The notes: generated by a model from the letters alone, not told the origin. 64,000 nt of DNA from JASLCR01 sp964384345 (GCA_964384345.1 CAYLKD010000001.1:124001-188000), one strand, 5' to 3'. Shown: positions 52,949 through 61,617, counted from the stretch's first letter. Translations and numbers: made by a program.

Positions 52949-53973
52949 AGACTTGTAACTCCTTCATGGGCAATATCGTTTCGGCTAAATGTCGTGCCGA
53001 TCAGTAAAACGCAATCGTCTTTTTTGGCACTACGCGACGCTTTTTCGACCGCACCTTTGGCGCTCGCCGCCATGTCGATATCAGCACGAGCCGATTGCTC
53101 GTCACCGACGACAAACATCCGATCAACCAGCAGCATGGCATCACTGATAACTGTTTCATCGGGCATCGAGTCAAACACAACTAGTAAACGGCGCTTCGTC
53201 AGGGCTTTCGCTGATTCAATGGCTAATGCTACGGACTCGTTTGTCTGCGCAGCGTCAAGAATCACGCTGTAGGGAGCATCGTGCGTCAGGACTTCAAAAC
53301 GTGAGTCCTGCGTATCAATATCAGCAATTCCTTCTTGAACTGCATCGAGATTGACGCCGAGCACGTACGCGGCGGCAATAGCGGCGGCAATGCAGCTCAC
53401 ATTGGCGTACCCAGTCAGATACGAGGCAACTTCGAGCTTAGTCTGATGATCGATAGTCATTTTGAGTTCAGAACCATGGCGGTATAGTTTGACACTATCA
53501 ATTTTTGCTTCGGCATCGTCAGTCATGCCAAAATTTATCTGTTGGTATGGCTCAACGGTGCCGTCAGGCGCGGCGAGTTCAGTCGGTGTAACGACGTGTT
53601 TAGGCGATAGAGCTAGTAATTCTTTGGCGACCTCACATTCTCCGACAGCCAAGACTGTATTGATACGAACCCCGTGTAGTGCACCAGATTTTAAGAGATC
53701 GTCCGTCGTCTCGACCAGTACGATTTGGCTACGTCGTTTTTTGATAGTGCTCATAGCCCGGTAGAAGCTCGTCATAGATTTGTCGATGCCGTCAGTCGCA
53801 GATACAGAGGTGACAGATCGACCAGCTTCTTTCAAAATGCCCTCGAGAAGAAGCATCACCGTGCTTTTGCCGTACGGCCCTGCGACCAAAATCAAGTCAA
53901 TTCCATTAAGCGGATTACCAAACCGCGCTGAAACTAACTTTGCCTCTACTTCCCTCAGTGCTTGCATATGCAT
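52945..53973 (-). CDS. Mur ligase-like protein, degenerate
   Basis: A 342-residue protein related to Mur ligases. A P-loop GPYGKST, a VEVASYLTGYANVSC-type central-domain segment, and DTQDSRFEVL and ILDAAQTNESV (the position of the Mur ligase DHYTH or FAHTP motif) can be aligned. The full set of ATP/Mg and UDP-substrate residues is not obvious, so function may have drifted. It lies upstream of, and overlaps, the MurE gene by 4 bases, and the pair may have come from a duplication. The start could be the ATG at 53973 or 53967. Confidence 0.7.
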   Translation of the reverse strand: MHMQALREVEAKLVSARFGNPLNGIDLILVAGPYGKSTVMLLLEGILKEAGRSVTSVSATDGIDKSMTSFYRAMSTIKKRRSQIVLVETTDDLLKSGALHGVRINTVLAVGECEVAKELLALSPKHVVTPTELAAPDGTVEPYQQINFGMTDDAEAKIDSVKLYRHGSELKMTIDHQTKLEVASYLTGYANVSCIAAAIAAAYVLGVNLDAVQEGIADIDTQDSRFEVLTHDAPYSVILDAAQTNESVALAIESAKALTKRRLLVVFDSMPDETVISDAMLLVDRMFVVGDEQSARADIDMAASAKGAVEKASRSAKKDDCVLLIGTTFSRNDIAHEGVTSL

Positions 53974-54013
53974 TCAGTATAGCAAAGCCGGAGACATGAT
54001 ACAGTGGTAAAAG

Positions 54014-55129
54014 ATGAAAATACTTGCTATCGAATCAACCTGTGATGAAACAGCCGCCGCCGTTGTCGAGGACGGTTACTTGCTCCACAGCAATGTCGTG
54101 GCTACACAAATCGATATCCACAAGGAGTATGGCGGCGTCGTACCAGAGATAGCTGCACGCAGCCACCTCGAGGTCATCAATCCGGTCATCAATAACGCTC
54201 TAAAGCAAGCCGGGCTTACCTGGGATGACATCGACGCGATCGCCGTCGCTTATGCGCCGGGTCTCATCGGTTCGCTTCTCGTCGGTACCTTGGCCGCACG
54301 CACGCTGGCTATCTTGCACAACAAGCCGCTCTACCCAGTTCATCACGTTGAAGGGCACGTCTATGCGAATTTCATAACCGCTGTTGTCAGCACAAATCAG
54401 TCGCTCGCATCTCTCAAGCTACCGTCAAAACAACCGAAATTCCCGATGCTGGCATTGGCTGTCAGCGGCTTGCACTCCCAGCTGATACTTTTTAGAGGTC
54501 ATGGGGATTATGAATTGCTCGGACAAACGCTTGACGATGCGGTTGGTGAAGCATTCGATAAAGTCGCAAAGATTCTCGGACTCCCCTACCCTGGCGGTCC
54601 ATCAGTCGCCGAAGCGGCACTGCGTGGCAATCCAAAAGCCTACCAGCTGCCAAAAGCAAAATTGGCAGAACCGTATGATTTTTCGTTTTCTGGCCTTAAA
54701 ACAGCCGTTCTACGGGCAGTCCAACGCGAGGTTGGTGTCGATGTCCGTTTTCCGTCATTCGAGCTTGCAGCGCGCCTCACAGACACTCAGAGAGACGATT
54801 TTGCTGCTAGTTTCCAATACACAGCTGTTTCGACGCTCGTTGAAACCGCCAAACGCGCGTTTGATGCCTATCAGCCAGCGTCAGTCATCATTGCCGGAGG
54901 TGTTGCCGCAAACACTGAGTTACGGCGTCAATTAGCCGACCGCATTCCTATCGCTATCGAATTTGCCCCAATGCAGCTCTGTACCGACAATGGAGCAATG
55001 CTCGGTGCCCTCGCCTACTTTAAAGCTCAGGCTGTCGAACCGACTGATCCGCGACTCGTTAAAACTATCCCTTCTCTATCGATGAACGATACCAAATGGG
55101 CGCCTAACGCCGAGATAATTGGCGAATAA
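54014..55129 (+). CDS. tsaD: tRNA N6-adenosine threonylcarbamoyltransferase
   Basis: A 371-residue TsaD/Kae1. The signature opening is MKILAIESTCDETAAAVVED, the metal-binding His residues are in PVHHVEGHVYANF, and LAVSGLHSQL, PYPGGPSVAE and NTELRRQLAD (with the GGVAANTE motif) follow. It makes the universal t6A37 modification on ANN-decoding tRNAs with TsaB and TsaE partners not seen here. It is divergent from the Mur ligase pair. It overlaps the convergent second FemAB gene by 26 bases. Confidence 0.96.
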   Translation: MKILAIESTCDETAAAVVEDGYLLHSNVVATQIDIHKEYGGVVPEIAARSHLEVINPVINNALKQAGLTWDDIDAIAVAYAPGLIGSLLVGTLAARTLAILHNKPLYPVHHVEGHVYANFITAVVSTNQSLASLKLPSKQPKFPMLALAVSGLHSQLILFRGHGDYELLGQTLDDAVGEAFDKVAKILGLPYPGGPSVAEAALRGNPKAYQLPKAKLAEPYDFSFSGLKTAVLRAVQREVGVDVRFPSFELAARLTDTQRDDFAASFQYTAVSTLVETAKRAFDAYQPASVIIAGGVAANTELRRQLADRIPIAIEFAPMQLCTDNGAMLGALAYFKAQAVEPTDPRLVKTIPSLSMNDTKWAPNAEIIGE

Positions 55130-56066
55130 CTCGTTTGGTAGTAGGTAGTAGTGTCTTCCAGACAGAGTACAAAGGCGAAAGCGGTCGATCATAGGTTCCG
55201 GCTAGCATCGTTTCGGTACCGTTACTAAAGCCAAGCTTAAATGAACTAACGCCATCATTGAGAAGACCGTTAAGATCATAGTTCTTCACACCGTGATTCT
55301 TGAGATCTCGGATCGCAAACCACTTGAGGAAATAATTAGCTCTCACCTGCTGTCCTGCTCCATTGACGCCACCATAAAGCTCAAACGATGTCGCATTACT
55401 AGTGGCGCACCACAGGAACGAAACAATAGCACCTTCATATACCGCTATGTAAATAGGTGAGTGCTCGCCCATCAGGGAGCGTACATCACGGTAGTACGAA
55501 TCGTCGTGGAGCGCGAAGTGTGCCCGAATCGCGGTATCTTTGTATATTGCAAGACATGTTGCAATATCGTCCTCAGACGTGGCTTTACGCACTGTCACGC
55601 CGTCCTTTTCGGATTTTCGAATATACTGACGTGTCTTTTTAGACATACCAGCCAGTAGTTCCTCTTCCGACTGCTGCAGATCTAACATGACCGTTTTTGG
55701 CAGCAATATCGTCTGCTCTGACGCCCGCCATTCACGTGAAAAGTTTACTTTCTCGCAATCAGGCTCGACTGATACCATCACTGCATGGAAGGTTTTGTGT
55801 ATGTACTGGGCAAGTTGGTCATATGATTCATCTGTCCACTTCCCTACCGGTCCACGTGGTATATAGGCGATACAGCGAAACGGCCACGGCAAAGCACGGA
55901 TCAGCACTTGAGCACCAGCCCACGGTTTATCGCTGACTTCGAGTCTATAGGCATGCCATCTGTGTTTGGCTTTTACCTCTCCCCAGCCCCATAGCTGTAA
56001 AGGATGCCCCTCATTGGCACGAATCTTCGCGTCCCATGTATCTTGATCAGTAATTTGTCGTACCAT
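55104..56066 (-). CDS. FemAB-like peptidoglycan aminoacyltransferase
   Basis: A 320-residue FemABX protein, paralogous to 49747-50772. EGHPLQLWGWGEVKAKHRW opens the first GNAT fold, LLAGMSKKTRQYIRKSEKDG matches the LPQKGRHAIRRAERDG region of its paralogue, and NYDLNGLLNDGVSSFKLGFS gives the C-terminal signature. It probably adds a second crossbridge residue. Two such enzymes suggest a branched or multi-residue crossbridge. It is divergent from valS. Confidence 0.88.
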   Translation of the reverse strand: MVRQITDQDTWDAKIRANEGHPLQLWGWGEVKAKHRWHAYRLEVSDKPWAGAQVLIRALPWPFRCIAYIPRGPVGKWTDESYDQLAQYIHKTFHAVMVSVEPDCEKVNFSREWRASEQTILLPKTVMLDLQQSEEELLAGMSKKTRQYIRKSEKDGVTVRKATSEDDIATCLAIYKDTAIRAHFALHDDSYYRDVRSLMGEHSPIYIAVYEGAIVSFLWCATSNATSFELYGGVNGAGQQVRANYFLKWFAIRDLKNHGVKNYDLNGLLNDGVSSFKLGFSNGTETMLAGTYDRPLSPLYSVWKTLLPTTKRVIRQLSRR

Positions 56067-56091
56067 TCCCCCAATTATACCCCTTACATGC

Positions 56092-56097
56092 TATAAT
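56092..56097 (+). promoter_or_regulatory. Extended -10 element upstream of valS
   Basis: TATAAT preceded by TG one base upstream (ATGCTATAAT), an extended -10 that needs no -35. The predicted valS leader is about 40 bases, which includes the two palindromes at 56115-56141. Confidence 0.6.
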
Positions 56098-56114
56098 TAG
56101 CAGTAATATTACTT

Positions 56115-56141
56115 AGTGCATATGCACTTTTCACGTGAAAA
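56115..56141 (+). promoter_or_regulatory. Two adjacent palindromes before valS start
   Basis: AGTGCATATGCACT (56115-56128) and TTTTCACGTGAAAA (56128-56141) are perfect 14-base palindromes sharing one base and ending 2 bases before the valS ATG. They could be operators or small RNA hairpins controlling translation. There is no Shine-Dalgarno sequence. Confidence 0.6.
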
Positions 56142-56143
56142 CT

Positions 56144-58696
56144 ATGAAACTAGCCAAGACTTATACGCCAGACCAATACGAACCAACGATTTACGCCTTG
56201 TGGGAAACAACAGGTGCCTTCAAACCAACCGGAAAAGGTGAGCCCTACAGTGTCATCATGCCGCCGCCAAATGCCAACGGTAACTTACACCTCGGACACG
56301 CTTTTATGGCCTATGTCGAAGACATTCTGGTGCGTTTTTATCGCATGCAGGGCAGGGATGCGATTTACATTCCCGGCGCCGACCACGCTGGCTTTGAAAC
56401 ATGGGTTGTCTACGAGCGAGAATTACAGAAAAAAGGCCAAAGTCGCTTCGATTTTTCACGTGAACAACTTTATAGCCAAGTATGGAATTTTGTTGAAAAA
56501 CAACGTGGGAACATGGAATTACAGCTTCGTGCGCTTGGCGCGAGTGCCGATTGGAGCAAATTGGTCTTTACGCTCGATAAAAAGGTGATTGATACAACCT
56601 ACAAGACATTCAAAAAATTGTGGGACGAAAATCGTATTTATAGAGGTGAACGCATCGTAAACTATTGTACGGTTCACCAAACAGGCTTTGCCGATATAGA
56701 AGTTGAGCACAAAATGGAGAAGGGAAGTCTATGGAAGATCGCCTACCCGTCGATCGATACAATGGGCGAAATAGTCGTAGCAACCACGCGGCCGGAGACC
56801 ATGTTTGGTGATACGGCGATTGCTGTACACCCAGACGATACCCGTTATCAAAAACTTATCGGCACGAAAGTAGTCATTCCGATGGTTGGCCGCGAAATCC
56901 CTGTCATTGCTGACGAATACGTTGATCCAGCCTATGGTACCGGGGCAGTCAAGATCACTCCAGCGCATGATCCAAATGATTTCGAAGTAGGCAAGCGTCA
57001 CTCGCTCGATATCCTCCAAGTGATCGGACATGATGGCAAAATGATCAATGTTCCAACGCAGTTCGCCGGACTGACAACACACGAAGCACGTGAACGAACC
57101 GTTGCACTACTGAAAATAGAAGAAGCCCTTCGAGGTGAAGAAGCGATTGAACATCAGGTTGGCCACTGTTACAAATGTAATAGCGTCATAGAACCGATGG
57201 TCCGCGACCAGTGGTTTGTTGATATGAAACCACTCGCAAAAAACGCAATCAAAGCCATCGAATCTGGCAAAATTACCTTTTATCCGGCCTCTAAAAAGCA
57301 AGCCATATTGCAATACTTGCATGGCATTCGCGATTGGAACCTGAGCCGTCAAATTCCGTGGGGTATTCCAATACCAGCTTTCCGCAATGAAAACGACCTA
57401 TCTGATTGGCGTTTCGATGAGCGAGTTGAGCAAGAAAAAATTGTTATCGATGGCAAAACATACATCCGCGAGGAAGACACCTTTGATACGTGGTTTTCAA
57501 GTGGACAGTGGCCATTCATTACCACCGATTACTTAGATGGAGAAGAACTAGCGAAATACTATCCGATTAGTGTCATGGAAACCGGTGCCGATATCTTGTA
57601 TCAATGGGTGGCGCGTATGATCATGCTAGGTATTGAAGTCACCGGTGACGTACCGTTTAAAGACGTCTACCTGCACGGGCTGGTGCTCGATGAACATGGC
57701 CAAAAGATGAGTAAGAGTAAGGGAAATGTCATCAATCCGATGGAGATCATCGCCGAATACGGCTCCGATGCAGCCCGCCTTGGACTCATCGCATCGCGCA
57801 GTGCCGGGCAAAACCAAGCGTTTTCATCGAGCAAAGTCATCGCTGGACGTAATTTTTGTAACAAACTATGGAATGTCGCGCGGTTTATAGAAGATAAGCT
57901 CGGTGACGACTACCAGCAAAATACGCCGCATCCAGTCACTACAGCCGATCACTGGATCATTGATGAATTAAACACTGCCGCTGCTAACATTAGTGAGCAG
58001 GTTACAAACTACCGCTTCGCTGAAGCTGGGGAGATCGTTTACCAGACACTTTGGACGAGTCTTGCCGATTGGTATATCGAAGTTAGCAAAGAGCAATTTA
58101 ACCCGCATGTTTTGTCGTGGGCGCTCGATACAATCCTTCGGCTCGCACATCCGTTTGCCCCATTTGTCACTGAGACAATTTGGCAAAGCCTACCATGGAC
58201 GAAAGACCTACTGATCCGCAGTCAGTGGCCGACGCCACTCGTTGCCGATGAGATCGCTGCCGGTGAGTTCCGACGCTTACAAGATCTCATCACTGAAATT
58301 AGATTTGTAACCAGTGAGCTACCAGGCAACAAACGCTATGGCTTACTCCATGGATCCGACGCTCTAATACACGACAACGCGAGCCTTATCATCAAGCTTG
58401 CTCGCGTTATGTCGGTCGAGCACACCGATCAACCTAAAGGCTTACGACTAGCAAACTCTGGAAGGGAAGCATGGCTCGATGTCGATGCCGATACTCTCTA
58501 CGAGCACCAGTCAAACCTCGAGGTCCGCCTCGCTGAAGCGCACCAGTTGGCAAAGACACTATCAATTCGTCTCGACAATCCAACCTACGTCGAAAAAGCA
58601 CCAGAAAAATTGGTTGTCGAATCGCGCATTAAGCTTGCCGAGATGCAAGATCGTATCAAGCACTTACAAGCTGAGCTCGATATCATTAAAAGCTAA
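56144..58696 (+). CDS. valS: Valyl-tRNA synthetase
   Basis: An 850-residue class I synthetase. The HIGH motif reads PPPNANGNLHLGHAF, an editing CP1 domain follows (about 150-340, with the TTRPETMFGDTAI motif), the RQIPWGIPIPA and DILYQWVARM signatures are present, and KMSKSKGNVINP is the KMSK loop. A C-terminal coiled-coil arm ends in ELDIIKS. It charges tRNA-Val and edits misacylated Thr. The ATG at 56144 is preferred over the GTG at 56135; neither has a ribosome site. Confidence 0.97.
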   Translation: MKLAKTYTPDQYEPTIYALWETTGAFKPTGKGEPYSVIMPPPNANGNLHLGHAFMAYVEDILVRFYRMQGRDAIYIPGADHAGFETWVVYERELQKKGQSRFDFSREQLYSQVWNFVEKQRGNMELQLRALGASADWSKLVFTLDKKVIDTTYKTFKKLWDENRIYRGERIVNYCTVHQTGFADIEVEHKMEKGSLWKIAYPSIDTMGEIVVATTRPETMFGDTAIAVHPDDTRYQKLIGTKVVIPMVGREIPVIADEYVDPAYGTGAVKITPAHDPNDFEVGKRHSLDILQVIGHDGKMINVPTQFAGLTTHEARERTVALLKIEEALRGEEAIEHQVGHCYKCNSVIEPMVRDQWFVDMKPLAKNAIKAIESGKITFYPASKKQAILQYLHGIRDWNLSRQIPWGIPIPAFRNENDLSDWRFDERVEQEKIVIDGKTYIREEDTFDTWFSSGQWPFITTDYLDGEELAKYYPISVMETGADILYQWVARMIMLGIEVTGDVPFKDVYLHGLVLDEHGQKMSKSKGNVINPMEIIAEYGSDAARLGLIASRSAGQNQAFSSSKVIAGRNFCNKLWNVARFIEDKLGDDYQQNTPHPVTTADHWIIDELNTAAANISEQVTNYRFAEAGEIVYQTLWTSLADWYIEVSKEQFNPHVLSWALDTILRLAHPFAPFVTETIWQSLPWTKDLLIRSQWPTPLVADEIAAGEFRRLQDLITEIRFVTSELPGNKRYGLLHGSDALIHDNASLIIKLARVMSVEHTDQPKGLRLANSGREAWLDVDADTLYEHQSNLEVRLAEAHQLAKTLSIRLDNPTYVEKAPEKLVVESRIKLAEMQDRIKHLQAELDIIKS

Positions 58697-58700
58697 TTGC

Positions 58701-59033
58701 TTAGCAAGCAAGAGGAGTCAAAAAACCTTCGGTTTGATGACCACTTTTAGTCGCAGCACGGCTCAGTCGGTATTTTTTCTCGTCATTTTGACCAAGCTTT
58801 GGTAACTGCGATATATATCGTCCTGCTATATTGTCGACACTAACGCGTTCGACATGAGTATGCGCCTCGTGAGCAAGCAACATTGCACTTCCTTCGTAGG
58901 ATGCTGCCGCAACTGGTACTGCGATGGCAAATGAGGTCATAGAATCAAGTTTGGTGTCGTGCAACGCAAGACCTACGAACGTCATGACGGCGATGAGGGC
59001 GGAAATAAGCTTTGTTAAGTTTGAAATATACAT
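58701..59033 (-). CDS. Small membrane protein, hypothetical
   Basis: A 110-residue protein with two hydrophobic segments (about 6-26 and 32-52) and a polar C-terminal half with several His and Lys. It is convergent with valS, 4 bases beyond its stop. A good promoter (59067-59095) precedes it. No family recognised. Confidence 0.65.
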   Translation of the reverse strand: MYISNLTKLISALIAVMTFVGLALHDTKLDSMTSFAIAVPVAAASYEGSAMLLAHEAHTHVERVSVDNIAGRYISQLPKLGQNDEKKYRLSRAATKSGHQTEGFLTPLAC

Positions 59034-59066
59034 ATCTGTTTGTTTTGGTTTAGGTGTAACAAATAG

Positions 59067-59095
59067 ATAGTAGCATAAGCTTTACGCATTGTCAA
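59067..59095 (-). promoter_or_regulatory. Promoter of small membrane protein gene
   Basis: Reading leftward: TTGACA (59090-59095), 17-base spacer, TACTAT (59067-59072). The leader to the ATG at 59033 is about 27 bases. Confidence 0.7.
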
Positions 59096-59109
59096 TGATG
59101 TTGCTCGTA

Positions 59110-59565
59110 CTACACGTGGTGATACTTGCCGCCGGAGAGAATTTCCTGCGAACGATACAGTTGCTCGACGAGCATAAGCCGTACCAGCTGATGTGGAAAA
59201 ACAAGTTTTGATAGTGACCAGACTTGATTGGCACGCTGATGTAGTCGATCATCCACGCCGTAGGCTCCGCCGATGACGATTGTCACTGGCTTGGCAGTAG
59301 AAAAACATTGATTCAATAGGGAAGTTATTTCGGAGTTGGACATATTTTTTCCAGTTTCATCCAGCAGGAGCACAAAATCTTCTGGACGAGTGCGGCTCAG
59401 TATGCGCTCAGACTCTTCCTTGCGCGCCTTAATGCCTTCTAAACTAGAATGTGGTAAAAGATTCCATATGATATTAAATGGCTGCTTACAGCGTTTCTCG
59501 TAACGTTCCAGGCCATCAACAATCCACGATTCATGCTTTTTACCAATGGCTATTATAGTGATCAT
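59110..59565 (-). CDS. rlmH: 23S rRNA (pseudouridine1915-N3)-methyltransferase
   Basis: A 151-residue SPOUT methyltransferase. The C-terminal knot carries FVLLLDETGKNMSNSEI, VIGGAYGVDDRLH and the conserved VRLMLVEQLYRSQEI with the final KYHHV, which matches RlmH. It methylates pseudouridine 1915 in 23S rRNA helix 69. It overlaps the HIT gene by 4 bases. Confidence 0.95.
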   Translation of the reverse strand: MITIIAIGKKHESWIVDGLERYEKRCKQPFNIIWNLLPHSSLEGIKARKEESERILSRTRPEDFVLLLDETGKNMSNSEITSLLNQCFSTAKPVTIVIGGAYGVDDRLHQRANQVWSLSKLVFPHQLVRLMLVEQLYRSQEILSGGKYHHV

Positions 59566-59951
59566 TCAAACCGTAATATATCAGCGACGGCTGCTAGTGC
59601 TTCGTGATCAATTTTGCCACGTGATGGCGTTAGTTGCGAGGTCTCGTTGAAGGGAACAACATGCACGTGTGCATAAGGAACATCAGTGCCAACAACGGCC
59701 ATGTGCACGTATTTGTATGGCATTACTTCGCGTTGTCGCACAGCGACTTTTTTTGCTGTACTCATGACAGCGCTGTAGATCTGTTCATCTAAGTCCCACA
59801 CAAACACGCTCGGACGAATCTTTGGGATGACAAGCGTGTGTCCTTCGTTTTTTGGATAAACGTCAAGAAATGCGAGCGTAAACTCATCTTCATATATTTT
59901 GTAAGCAGGTACCTCACCGCTGATGATTTTCGTAAAAATAGAATCTTCCAT
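59562..59951 (-). CDS. HIT-family nucleotide hydrolase
   Basis: A 129-residue histidine-triad protein. IFTKIISGEVPAYKIYED opens it, TLVIPK marks the strand before the active site, and AHVHVVPF carries the HxHx motif, with a preceding His (VHMAVV). It hydrolyses or transfers nucleotides bound to phosphoramidates or polyphosphates. Coupled with rlmH downstream. Its promoter lies in the direct-repeat region to the right. Confidence 0.9.
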   Translation of the reverse strand: MEDSIFTKIISGEVPAYKIYEDEFTLAFLDVYPKNEGHTLVIPKIRPSVFVWDLDEQIYSAVMSTAKKVAVRQREVMPYKYVHMAVVGTDVPYAHVHVVPFNETSQLTPSRGKIDHEALAAVADILRFE

Positions 59952-60001
59952 ATAGTCTTAGTATACGCCACGAAAAAAGGCTCCATTCGGAGTCGTTTTG
60001 C

Positions 60002-60020
60002 ATGGCGGAGAGAGAGGGAT
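60002..60020. repeat. Copy of the tRNA-Ser 3' end (19-bp direct repeat)
   Basis: The 19 bases here equal 60166-60184, the CCA end plus acceptor and start of the T arm of tRNA-Ser(CGA). The rest of the tRNA is missing. A separate terminator-like hairpin precedes it. It may be a tRNA remnant or an att-like scar. Confidence 0.75.
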
Positions 60021-60130
60021 GAACGCTTCGATGATAGACTACTTCGTATTCCATCATCGGCTAAACCCTGTGCAAATCAAAGATTTGACAGGCTTCTGAA
60101 CCCTTGGCGTTCGAATCGCATTCTAATCTT

Positions 60131-60168
60131 CATAAAAATAGACGACCAAAAGGTCGTCAATTTTTATG
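60131..60168 (-). terminator. Terminator of tRNA-Ser (CGA), overlapping CCA
   Basis: CATAAAAATAGACGACC, loop AAAA, GGTCGTCAATTTTTATG: a 17-bp stem with one A/A mismatch. Its right arm reaches 60168, two bases into the tRNA CCA (60167-60169). T-tracts flank both ends. Confidence 0.85.
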
Positions 60169-60184
60169 GCGGAGAGAGAGGGAT
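60166..60184. repeat. Direct repeat at tRNA-Ser 3' end (second copy)
   Basis: Identical to 60002-60020, offset 164 bases. See that entry. Confidence 0.75.
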
Positions 60185-60256
60185 TCGAACCCTCGGAACC
60201 GTTGCCGGCTCACTTGTTTTCGAGACAAGTCAGTTCAACCACTCCTGCACCTCTCC
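60167..60256 (-). tRNA. tRNA-Ser (CGA)
   Basis: A 90-base class II tRNA: acceptor GGAGAGG paired with TCTCTCC (last pair G/T), anticodon CGA, long variable arm, TTCGAAT T-loop, encoded CCA. It reads UCG. Confidence 0.95.
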
Positions 60257-60306
60257 CAGCCTCTTGCCAGTATACCAATGATGAGAAGGGGTTGTATACT
60301 AGGTAT

Positions 60307-60756
60307 ATGAATGCAATCCAACTAGCAAGCCGTGCCGTGTTTAGTGCATATGTTCAGAAGCTACTACGGCCGATCGAGATCGTAACTGCGAGTGTCTTAC
60401 TGCTATCGGTGGCAGCTGCCGGCTATCTCTCTTCATCTGTCTCTATCTGGTGGCTATTGCTATTTGTTCCGCTCATCCTCCTAAGTCTGATCGCGAGTGT
60501 TATCTGGCTGATCGTGACGGGGTTACTCAGACGATTCACACCAGTTCAGTCACAGACCCAAAAGAGGGAAGTGCAAAGATTTGTTGGTCTTGTAGGCTCG
60601 CACGCTGATTTACTCGGTCTTACAAAATTCGGCCTTATCGTACGCGTTATTCAGGATGTGATCAGACGTAGTGACAAAAATATCCTCAGTAGCACAATAG
60701 ATGATTCAAAAGAGCTATCGGCAACATTCAAAAACGTTGTCAATTCATTCACATAA
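60307..60756 (+). CDS. Two-helix membrane protein, hypothetical
   Basis: A 149-residue protein from the ATG at 60307. Two transmembrane helices (about 25-46 and 51-73) are followed by a soluble, basic domain (FVGLVGSHADLLGLTKFG). A -10 TATACT (60295-60300) lies 7 bases before the ATG, so the mRNA is probably leaderless. The same frame stays open through the tRNA upstream, which is not coding. No family recognised. Confidence 0.65.
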   Translation: MNAIQLASRAVFSAYVQKLLRPIEIVTASVLLLSVAAAGYLSSSVSIWWLLLFVPLILLSLIASVIWLIVTGLLRRFTPVQSQTQKREVQRFVGLVGSHADLLGLTKFGLIVRVIQDVIRRSDKNILSSTIDDSKELSATFKNVVNSFT

Positions 60757-60805
60757 TTATTATATAAAAAAAATTATGGCGACAATCGCTTACTCTACCT
60801 GCCCC

Positions 60806-60851
60806 GTACCAAAGAAAAAAGAGGAGTATACTCCTCTTTTTTCTTTGGTAC
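60806..60851. terminator. Perfect 46-base palindromic terminator overlapping tRNA-Arg CCA
   Basis: A perfect palindrome, 23 bases per arm, centre at 60828/60829: GTACCAAAGAAAAAAGAGGA then GTA, mirrored. It serves the convergent membrane gene and tRNA-Arg. The right arm covers the tRNA CCA (60846-60848) and three bases beyond. Confidence 0.95.
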
Positions 60852-60922
60852 ACCCGGCAGGATTTGAACCTACGACCTCTGCCTCCGCAAGGCAGCGCTC
60901 TATCCAGCTGAGCTACGGGTGC
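60846..60922 (-). tRNA. tRNA-Arg (GCG)
   Basis: A 77-base tRNA: acceptor GCACCCG paired with CGGGTGT (first pair G/T), AGCTCAGCTGGATAGAGC D-arm, anticodon loop TTGCGGA giving GCG, and TTCAAAT T-loop, with CCA encoded. Most bacteria use ACG (edited to ICG) for this codon box, so GCG is unusual. It reads CGC and CGU. Confidence 0.9.
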
Positions 60923-61029
60923 GTACCGCATAGAAATTAATCTATGCAAGTGTAACTTTAAAAGGTACTTTCACTTTAAAAGCGAACAGTTTCAAGTCTA
61001 TCACAACAGAGGTGGACTGACAAGCGACG

Positions 61030-61617
61030 CTAGATACGAAGTTTGTGAATTATTTTATCAAAGGCATCTGGCTGTACATCGGCCATCGGTAGATACGACC
61101 CGAGAAAATCAACTGCCTCTTCGCCAACTTCTGCAGGAAAATACACAGCAAGACTTGGCCGAAAACGTTTAATCGGCACTAGTACCAATGAATGCATGCC
61201 CCGCTCCTGCATAACACCGAAGCTTTTAAACTCTCCAAGAGGATGTAACTGATCGTTGATATGTAGACCTTTTGCTGACAGAGTATAGCTCACAACTCGC
61301 GGTGGTCGATGTGTGTACAATATCAATGCCACGGCCATTACGGGGACTAAAACAACAAATGTCCAAGCACCAAGTAGGATTGCTATCCCCATGAGTACGA
61401 TAGTTACCGCGAAAAATCCTACGTACCACAATGGCGTCTGCTCTTGTTGAATGTATTCCGCCGCTTGCCATTGAATCGGATCCGGAGTCGGTAATTGTGA
61501 TGGCATCGGCTGCTGATCGCCGTCGTAGTTCATCTCCTCAACCGGCTGAATATCTTGAATGCCGACATCATTTGATTGGTCGTAAGGCTGACCACTAGTT
61601 GGATCACTTGGTTGCAT
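61030..61617 (-). CDS. Membrane protein of 195 residues, hypothetical
   Basis: A polar, Pro/Gln-rich N-terminus (about 1-60), two helices (about 67-90 and 93-112), then a soluble beta-rich domain (SYTLSAKGLHINDQLHPL, SLVLVPIKRFRPSLAVYF). It looks like a PH-like or DUF-type cytoplasmic domain after a hairpin. An extended -10 (TGCTATACT) lies 6 bases upstream of the ATG, suggesting a leaderless mRNA. No family recognised. Confidence 0.65.
   Translation of the reverse strand: MQPSDPTSGQPYDQSNDVGIQDIQPVEEMNYDGDQQPMPSQLPTPDPIQWQAAEYIQQEQTPLWYVGFFAVTIVLMGIAILLGAWTFVVLVPVMAVALILYTHRPPRVVSYTLSAKGLHINDQLHPLGEFKSFGVMQERGMHSLVLVPIKRFRPSLAVYFPAEVGEEAVDFLGSYLPMADVQPDAFDKIIHKLRI

Noticed and set aside
60166..60306. 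Open frame across tRNA-Ser upstream of the membrane gene at 60307
   Set aside because: The bases encode a tRNA; the frame is open by chance, and the real gene starts after the promoter at about 60295.
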